A stretch of DNA of 12,274 nucleotides, taken from positions 1-12,274 of the forward strand of contig JACZTW010000088.1 of assembly GCA_022573485.1 (NCBI GenBank). Direction: 5' to 3'. The DNA comes from Planctomycetota bacterium. Lineage in GTDB: Bacteria > Planctomycetota > Phycisphaerae > UBA1845 > CAIVHJ01. Of the stretch, positions 9,101 through 12,274 are shown in pieces (the first letter of the stretch is position 1; each line of letters opens with the position of its first letter). The translations under genes and the position numbers were made by a program. Under the pieces are notes generated by a model. The model was not told the origin of the DNA. It did not search any database and worked only from the letters and a program-made list of their open reading frames with translations.

Positions 9101-9793
9101 GGGATCGCCACGATTGCCCTCTCGGAAGCCTACGGCATGACTGCGGATCCTACGCTGGCTCCACGAGTCCAGGCCGCCGTTGACTTCATTTATCGCGCTC
9201 GCAACCGAAGCGAGGGTGGCTGGCGATATGATCCCGGGCAGGCCGGCGACACATCCGTGCTCGGTTGGCAAGTGATGGCTTTGAAGAGCGCTCGCGCTGC
9301 CGGAGCAGAGGTGCAGGAAGGTGCGTTCGACGTCGCCCGCAGGTGGCTTGATCGCGTCAGCCAGGGGACTTCCGAAGGATTGTACGCGTATCAACCCGGT
9401 CGGAAGTATACTCGCTCGATGACGGCCGAGGCGATGTTCGTCCAGCAACTACTCGGCCGCACTCCGGACGAACTGCGTATGCGGACTTCTGCCAGATTCG
9501 TTGCCCGGCAGTTGCCTGATTGGGAGGACGATCCCAACACCTATCTGTGGTATTATAGCACATTGGCACTATTTCAGCACCAGGGCGAAGAATGGCGGGA
9601 CTGGAACGGGGCACTGACGAAAGAGTTGCTCCGTCACCAGCATCAATCCGGGAAGTCGGCCGGCAGTTGGGATTCGACGGATCGCTGGTCCAAGCTCGGC
9701 GGCCGCGTGTATCAAACTGCGCTTTGCACCCTCATGCTGGAAGTCTACTACCGCTACCTGCCGTCGTACATGCAACCTTTGACTGAGGACTGA
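6176..9793 (+). CDS. Membrane-anchored PD40 propeller / squalene-cyclase-like toroid fusion, putative TonB/TolA-type transducer
   Basis: A 1205-residue protein with no single known counterpart that I recognise. Order of parts: cytoplasmic start with KRRR (15-18); membrane helix 1 (about 19-41); periplasmic PD40/TolB-like beta-propeller (about 84-348) with five or so blades marked by (P/S)SADGKxxYFxSDRPxGxGGYDL; helix 2 (about 375-396); helix 3 (about 403-426) containing S412-M-L-L-H416, the SxxxH signature of TonB and TolA; a Glu/Val/Ala/Pro-rich linker (about 427-875); and a C-terminal alpha/alpha-toroid (876-1205) of the squalene-hopene cyclase/prenyltransferase fold. The toroid has Gln-x-x-x-Gly-x-Trp-like repeats (AHQSADGRW, ARNRSEGGWRY) and a C909-G-A-C912 pair. 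I see no DxDD cyclase acid motif, so it is probably a binding module and not a terpene cyclase. By the positive-inside rule, propeller, linker and toroid are all periplasmic. A TTG at 6164 overlapping the ExbD stop is an alternative start; neither start has a clear ribosome binding site, which fits translational coupling. The inferred role is energised envelope transduction with the ExbB and ExbD proteins. Confidence 0.85.
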   Translation: MAQFEVRNSTPPDTKRRRYWPLWVAGLVLFGAMAVSGWQLWFARQAFYSDADTINQPAETAVVRDILWQPPQRLAELINTLEDDYEPRPSADGQLLYLVRGKAGENADIFCCARSIDGWSQATPLEMINSEFDDLGPEPSADGKKIYFYSDRPGGSGGYDLWMAERNEDGWQTPVNLSPSVNSKYNDYGPAITPDGKTLYYSSNRPSADDEVGSDPNAWIATLREDLYHRDYDLYSTALSERGWSNAAAVDVLNTPQNEGAAAISPFGDFLYFSSDRPRGAGGFDLYRAWIRRGVLQEPTNLGSAVNTPANELDPGLAMGGYALYFSSDRSPERGDPQKPNDYNLYYTSSREVFTDHEARTASMNWAAFWEEIFPNVLWLLLSLLLMLLLFYLLRGEAYRKLSLLVRCLLVSMLLHMLLVVLMSFWNVSAAIAQAMRRNGGTRVVLASPAGSNEIAIQIRGRLADFEMPSPSQREVERLSQEALVKAENTQVALDISVSRLEFVERLEFERQVKEAPQPMPTEFLFHEPAVSLAEQVQPVDVRVATPSANKPANRQEAEIVAHAEPAVLSRASVRSHEQVDSQFQPTIVEISPSSVAGVDVAEKQMSLHRSPHKPELARVSIALETPSVDVGAIELYAPLELTPVSLPRAKVVSAEAAEPTAQVEPLLIATAPQAVASGLLEAVEADSVRLAPEEFTPLQTASDSISQFEPLDVEYPSDSIVADLPGVNIIAVDIPEFRVGNIAIPGQKEPPSEGQQEITFDTSALAEEDHAAERHHNVTATPITGEPTVVALMPTRDDMLDLRETSLAVVISTIAEPANLQALASDASLNVRSVSIPALPDSLLALPTETTTPPNPYAQRSEEERKELVERLGGSDETERAVALALKWLSAHQSADGRWDARRFDENCGACRGKTKIKADVALTGLSLLCFLAVDHTHVQEGEFQDTVRRGLDWLIAQQESSGDLRGGETMYSHGIATIALSEAYGMTADPTLAPRVQAAVDFIYRARNRSEGGWRYDPGQAGDTSVLGWQVMALKSARAAGAEVQEGAFDVARRWLDRVSQGTSEGLYAYQPGRKYTRSMTAEAMFVQQLLGRTPDELRMRTSARFVARQLPDWEDDPNTYLWYYSTLALFQHQGEEWRDWNGALTKELLRHQHQSGKSAGSWDSTDRWSKLGGRVYQTALCTLMLEVYYRYLPSYMQPLTED

Positions 9794-9845
9794 GGACTGA
9801 GGGAAGCGGGAAGAGGGAAAAGGGCTGAGGGCTGAAGGCTGGGTG
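9781..9845 (+). repeat. Purine-rich GACTGAG / GGGCTGA low-complexity array
   Basis: Three perfect 7-base units GACTGAG (9781-9787, 9788-9794, 9795-9801) run into degenerate GGGAAG, GGGCTGAGGGCTGAAGGCTG sequence. The stop codon of the fusion gene (9791-9793) lies inside the second unit, so the array has taken over the gene's last codons. It fills the whole gap to the permease gene. No hairpin with a T-run is visible, so it gives no evidence of termination. Confidence 0.7.
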
Positions 9846-9858
9846 AAACTTGACCCCG

Positions 9859-11496
9859 ATGAGTCGATTGGCGAACTTCACATTCACTGGGGCACATTTC
9901 GCGGCTGTCCTCTTGATGGCTGCTGTTCCACTGCAACTGCTGATTCAATTCCTGGGTTCCGTGATTGACAGTGATACACTCCGGGCCGTGACCACCCGGT
10001 GGCCGATCCTGCTGGGCAACACCGCAGTGGTCTCCGGAATTGCCGTCCTGCTCGCTCTGAGTGTTGGCTTGGTTCTGGCGGTGTCGCTTTTCCGCACGAA
10101 TATGGTCGGCAAAGCCTTGGGCAAAGCCTTGTTGCTCCTGCTTCTGTGCTTGCCGACGTATGCCACCGGCTCGGCGCTGTTGTGGTCGGTGGGATTCTCC
10201 AGTTATCGCGAGTCTGCGGTTGTGGCTGGCTTGCTGTACGGGCTGATGCTGACGCCGCTGGCTGCTTTGATTCTCGGTGTCGGGTTGAACCGAGTGGACT
10301 CGGCGTGTGAGGATCAGGCGCTGCTCGAATGCAGGGCGGTGGGCGTCCTGTGGTTCGTATCGCTCCCGTTGATTCGATGGAATCTTTGCGTCGCCGCGCT
10401 GCTCGTGGTCTTCATATCCGCAACGGATTATTACATCACCGACATGCTGCAGGTTCGCACTTTCGCCGAGGAAATCTACACTCAATATGCGCTGCAAGGC
10501 GCTGCGGCGATGCCATTGCTGCTCAGCATTCCGCCTTTGCTTGTCTTTACCGCTTTGTATGCACTGGCCTTCCGGTTTCGTCCTGATCGGCATGCGCTGC
10601 GCGCCAGAGATTGCACGAGCGCGCGCCCATTCAAGCTGGGCGTGTGGCGCGGAGTTGTGAGCTTAGTCGTGGTGGGGGCCATTCTCCTGTTTGCCGCGAT
10701 TCCCCTTGCTTCGACGGTGAATCAGATCAGAGCCGATGGACCACTCGAACCCACCAGTGGGATTGAGCCCACAAGTGGGATTGAACCCACAAGTGGGTTT
10801 GCAATCAGCGCTCTGGCGACGATGCCCGAACTGCTCACATCTCTGTGGACCTGCCCTGCCGCCGCGTCGGTGTGTGCTGCTCTTGGTCTGGGAATCGCGT
10901 GGTTGGTTGTGCAGGCCCGGCCCACGAGTGGGTTCAAGCCCACAAGTGGGTTCAAATGCATCCGCTGGATCGTGGCTGCGATCGTGGTCTTGGCATGGTG
11001 CGTCCCGGCACCGGCGTGTGGCGTCGCTCTGATCCAACTACTGAACCGGCCGGGCGCGCTCGGGGCTATCTACGACTCGCCAGTTGTCTTGATCATCGGG
11101 TACCTCGTGCGTTTCCTTCCATTGGCAGTTTTGCTTCTTGTGCCCGCCGTTGAGCGTGTGCCCCTTGAACTCGAGGATTCTGCGAGAACCGAGGGTTGCA
11201 GTTCGTGGGAAGTGCAGCGGTTCATCTATTGGCCCCTGTCGATCAACCATGCGGCCTTAACGTGGTTCATCGTCTTGGCCTATTCCTATGGCGAGATCGC
11301 GTGTACGGTGTCGATCGCTCCTGCGGATTACGTGACCTTGGCTGTTCGGTTTTCCTCGCTGATGCACCTCGGGGCTTATCGCGATCCGGCTGTGATCGTC
11401 GTTATGACGGTATCGGCGATCCTCGGCCAGGGCTTGCTGTTGTACGCCATGCTTTGGAAGTTTAGGAGTCCAGGAGTTCGGGAGTTGCGGAATTGA
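9859..11496 (+). CDS. Fused two-core ABC transporter permease, iron(III)/FbpB type
   Basis: A 545-residue inner-membrane protein with about twelve hydrophobic helices in two homologous halves, the layout of FbpB/SfuB/ThiP-type permeases (usually about 500-560 residues). Each half carries an EAA-like loop that docks the ATPase: about 151-175 (EDQALLECRAVG...LPL) and about 437-461 (ELEDSARTEG...WPLS). The segment VRTFAEEIYTQYAL in the first half resembles iron and phosphonate-type importers. The substrate is not certain. Two loops contain in-frame palindromic repeats: residues 297-314, predicted periplasmic, and 354-365, predicted cytoplasmic between two helices. No ATP-binding or solute-binding gene is in the window; the next gene downstream is on the other strand, so partners must be elsewhere. 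The ATG at 9859 lacks a good ribosome binding site; a TTG at 9850 is possible, and a stop at 9844 excludes anything earlier. The last dozen codons lie in an intergenic-type repeat. Confidence 0.85.
   Translation: MSRLANFTFTGAHFAAVLLMAAVPLQLLIQFLGSVIDSDTLRAVTTRWPILLGNTAVVSGIAVLLALSVGLVLAVSLFRTNMVGKALGKALLLLLLCLPTYATGSALLWSVGFSSYRESAVVAGLLYGLMLTPLAALILGVGLNRVDSACEDQALLECRAVGVLWFVSLPLIRWNLCVAALLVVFISATDYYITDMLQVRTFAEEIYTQYALQGAAAMPLLLSIPPLLVFTALYALAFRFRPDRHALRARDCTSARPFKLGVWRGVVSLVVVGAILLFAAIPLASTVNQIRADGPLEPTSGIEPTSGIEPTSGFAISALATMPELLTSLWTCPAAASVCAALGLGIAWLVVQARPTSGFKPTSGFKCIRWIVAAIVVLAWCVPAPACGVALIQLLNRPGALGAIYDSPVVLIIGYLVRFLPLAVLLLVPAVERVPLELEDSARTEGCSSWEVQRFIYWPLSINHAALTWFIVLAYSYGEIACTVSIAPADYVTLAVRFSSLMHLGAYRDPAVIVVMTVSAILGQGLLLYAMLWKFRSPGVRELRN
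10747..10800 (+). repeat. In-frame tandem 18-bp palindromic repeat, first cluster in the permease gene
   Basis: Three units (10747-10764, 10765-10782, 10783-10800) of GA(A/G)CCCAC(A/C)AGTGGG(A/T)TT, each with the palindromic core CCCAC-NN-GTGGG. They encode EPTSGI, EPTSGI, EPTSGF. The site is the hydrophilic stretch after the helix that opens the second half of the permease (after NQIRADGPL). The 18-base unit keeps the frame. Confidence 0.88.
10918..10953 (+). repeat. In-frame 18-bp palindromic repeat, second cluster in the permease gene
   Basis: Two further units (10918-10935, 10936-10953) with cores CCCACGAGTGGG and CCCACAAGTGGG, encoding RPTSGF and KPTSGF. They lie about 120 bases after the first cluster, in the short loop joining two helices (AWLVVQA before, CIRWIVAAIVV after). 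The flanking bases differ (AAG/TTC against GAA/ATT), so the clusters may have arisen separately or diverged. Confidence 0.88.
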
Positions 11497-11576
11497 CAGC
11501 CTCAACAGTTCCCAGATCCATGAGTTCTCAAAATCCTAAGTTCACAACTCCTAAACTCTGAAACTCCTAAACTTTC
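11458..11576. repeat. Inverted TTTAGGAGTT-type repeats spanning the ends of two convergent genes
   Basis: AAGTTTAGGAGT (11458-11469) is the perfect reverse complement of 11563-11574. The left arm continues as decaying copies CAGGAGTTC and CGGGAGTTG. The right arm is a 16-base-period array with AACTCCTAAACT twice (11546-11557, 11562-11573) and a degenerate copy AAATCCTAAGTT (11531-11542). The permease stop codon (to 11496) and the nicotinamidase stop codon (11569-11567, minus) both lie inside. A weak bulged hairpin (11480-11487 with 11503-11513) could help bidirectional termination, but there is no clear T-run. Confidence 0.7.
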
Positions 11577-12187
11577 CAAGATGCGTCGCCCGTGATGATT
11601 TGAACGCCAGCGGTTGCCATGTCGTGCAGCGCGGCCGCCACATCGCCGGTTTGTAAGTCAACGCCGCGACAGGCATCGACGAGCACATACGTGGCGAATC
11701 CCAGCTCCAGTGCGTCCATGGCTGTGAATTTGACACAGTAGTCAGTGGCCAGGCCAAGGACAAAAGTTTTCGTTACGCCGGCTTGCTTGAGGTAGAAATC
11801 CAGCCCAGTGGACTTGTGGTGTCCGTTGTCGAAGAAACCGCTGTAGCTGTCGATCCCCGGGTCCGTGCCTTTTCGGAAGATCTTGCGCACGCGGCTGATA
11901 TCGAGACCCGGTGCAAAGGCGGACCCCACAGTGTTTTGAACACAGTGAACAGGCCACAATGTTTGTTGCAAGCCATCCAGATCAATCACATCCCCGGGCA
12001 TTTTGCCCGGATGAATCGCGGCGAAGCTGGCGTGATTGGATGGATGCCAATCTTGCGTAGCGACGACCAGATCGAAGCGCTGCTGAATCTGATTGGCGAG
12101 CGGGATCACTTGGTCACCATCAGGGACGGGAAGAGCGCCCATCGGGAGGAAATCGTTCTGCAAATCGACGAGGATGAGGGCCTTCAA
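11567..12187 (-). CDS. pncA: Nicotinamidase (isochorismatase superfamily)
   Basis: A cytoplasmic enzyme that hydrolyses nicotinamide to nicotinate and ammonia in NAD salvage; PncA proteins also accept pyrazinamide. The 206 residues match the usual length (186-213). All expected residues are visible: catalytic triad Asp8 (LILVDLQNDF), Lys106 (FRKGTD) and Cys151 (LGLATDYCV); metal ligands Asp46, His48 and His52 (TQDWHPSNH) and His81 (LWPVHCVQNT). The WPxHC segment separates nicotinamidases from other isochorismatase-like hydrolases. The start is TTG at 12187, chosen because MKALILVDLQNDF aligns with the family N-terminus and GGGAG lies 9 bases upstream. The frame is open further upstream, but that stretch overlaps the end of another apparent gene and is Cys/Ser/Arg-rich. 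Its 3' end lies in the repeat shared with the convergent permease gene. Confidence 0.93.
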   Translation of the reverse strand: MKALILVDLQNDFLPMGALPVPDGDQVIPLANQIQQRFDLVVATQDWHPSNHASFAAIHPGKMPGDVIDLDGLQQTLWPVHCVQNTVGSAFAPGLDISRVRKIFRKGTDPGIDSYSGFFDNGHHKSTGLDFYLKQAGVTKTFVLGLATDYCVKFTAMDALELGFATYVLVDACRGVDLQTGDVAAALHDMATAGVQIITGDASWKV

Positions 12188-12196
12188 GGGGACGTA

Positions 12197-12201
12197 CTCC
12201 C
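12197..12201 (-). promoter_or_regulatory. Ribosome binding site for the TTG start of pncA
   Basis: On the minus strand GGGAG ends 9 bases before the TTG at 12187. It supports the non-ATG start over the GTG further upstream in the same frame (12218-12220). Confidence 0.6.
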
Positions 12202-12203
12202 GC

Positions 12204-12274
12204 TCACTCGTGATTGACACCGCGCACGCGCAGAATCTGAGCTGTCTTGAGATCGAACAACCGTTTCTCAAGCC
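12204..12274 (-). CDS. C-terminal end of a gene entering from the right edge, possibly nicotinate phosphoribosyltransferase
   Basis: On the minus strand, a frame open from the window edge ends at TGA (12206-12204). It encodes 22 residues, beginning LEKRLFDLKTAQ and ending GVNHE. The composition is that of an ordinary charged helical C-terminus, unlike the Cys-rich reading of the same bases in the pncA frame. The stop is 16 bases before the pncA start, so the two genes probably form an operon. A nicotinate phosphoribosyltransferase would make sense as the next enzyme after PncA, and such enzymes often end in a helix of this kind, but 22 residues cannot establish it. Confidence 0.45.
   Translation of the reverse strand, partial: LEKRLFDLKTAQILRVRGVNHE

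Noticed and set aside
8800..9793. A functional squalene-hopene cyclase
   Set aside because: No DxDD motif is visible, the domain is only about 330 residues against more than 600 for the enzyme, and it follows a periplasmic linker.
9754..10593. Long minus-strand open frame of 279 codons opposite the permease
   Set aside because: Its translation is Gln/Arg/His-rich and low in hydrophobic residues, the usual product of reading opposite a GC-rich membrane-protein gene; the plus strand has clear membrane helices and EAA loops.
10741..10953. CCCACAAGTGGG palindromes as a CRISPR array or transcription terminators
   Set aside because: The units are only 18 bases with no unique spacers between them, lie inside an intact coding frame and are not followed by T-runs.
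11783..12217. Plus-strand open frame of 144 codons across the nicotinamidase gene
   Set aside because: It is the antisense of a gene with every nicotinamidase catalytic and metal-binding residue intact.

Overview
The window looks like chromosomal DNA of a planctomycete-type bacterium (Planctomycetota or a close relative). It is GC-rich. The diagnostic gene is a membrane-anchored squalene-cyclase-like alpha/alpha-toroid protein whose C-terminal sequence is of a kind typical of Planctomycetota, and it sits directly behind ExbB and ExbD family genes. Large secreted TPR and coiled-coil proteins and many short intragenic and intergenic repeats fit the same picture. The taxonomic call rests on family recognition, not on a marker gene.

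Layout: (1) 58-1446, a secreted Lys/Ala/Pro-rich and coiled-coil protein of unknown function. (2) 1641-9793, four co-directional, tightly spaced genes that read as one operon: a 1081-residue secreted TPR protein, an ExbB/TolQ proton-channel subunit, an ExbD/TolR subunit, and a 1205-residue protein. The last one joins an N-terminal membrane anchor, a periplasmic PD40 (TolB-like) beta-propeller, two more membrane helices, a linker of about 450 residues and a C-terminal alpha/alpha-toroid. (3) 9859-11496, a fused two-core ABC permease of the iron(III)/FbpB type with no ATPase or binding protein in view. (4) On the opposite strand, 12187-11567, a complete nicotinamidase (PncA), preceded by the last codons of another gene that enters from the right edge.

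How the genes may work together: the operon has the same parts list as a Tol-Pal system (CpoB-like TPR protein, TolQ, TolR, a TolA/TonB-type transducer and a TolB-like propeller), but the last two roles appear fused in one polypeptide. The strongest single clue is the third membrane helix of that protein. It carries Ser-x-x-x-His (S412, H416), the signature through which TonB and TolA couple to ExbB/TolQ. I infer a proton-motive-force-driven envelope machine whose transducer ends in a toroid instead of the usual TonB or TolA C-terminal domain.

A second theme is short palindromic repeats inserted in frame inside genes. A 15-bp unit with core GCGTC-CCC-GACGC occurs in tandem in the TPR gene, and an exact 23-bp inverted copy lies about 0.8 kb further on in the same gene. 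An unrelated 18-bp unit with core CCCAC-NN-GTGGG occurs five times in two clusters in the permease gene. Both unit lengths are multiples of three, and the insertions fall in predicted loops. Two further repeat types lie between genes: a purine-rich ACTGAGG array (9781-9845) and a TTTAGGAGTT-type inverted array in which both convergent genes end (11458-11576). No gene-free stretch exceeds 300 bases. No tRNA, rRNA, CRISPR or transposase was seen.
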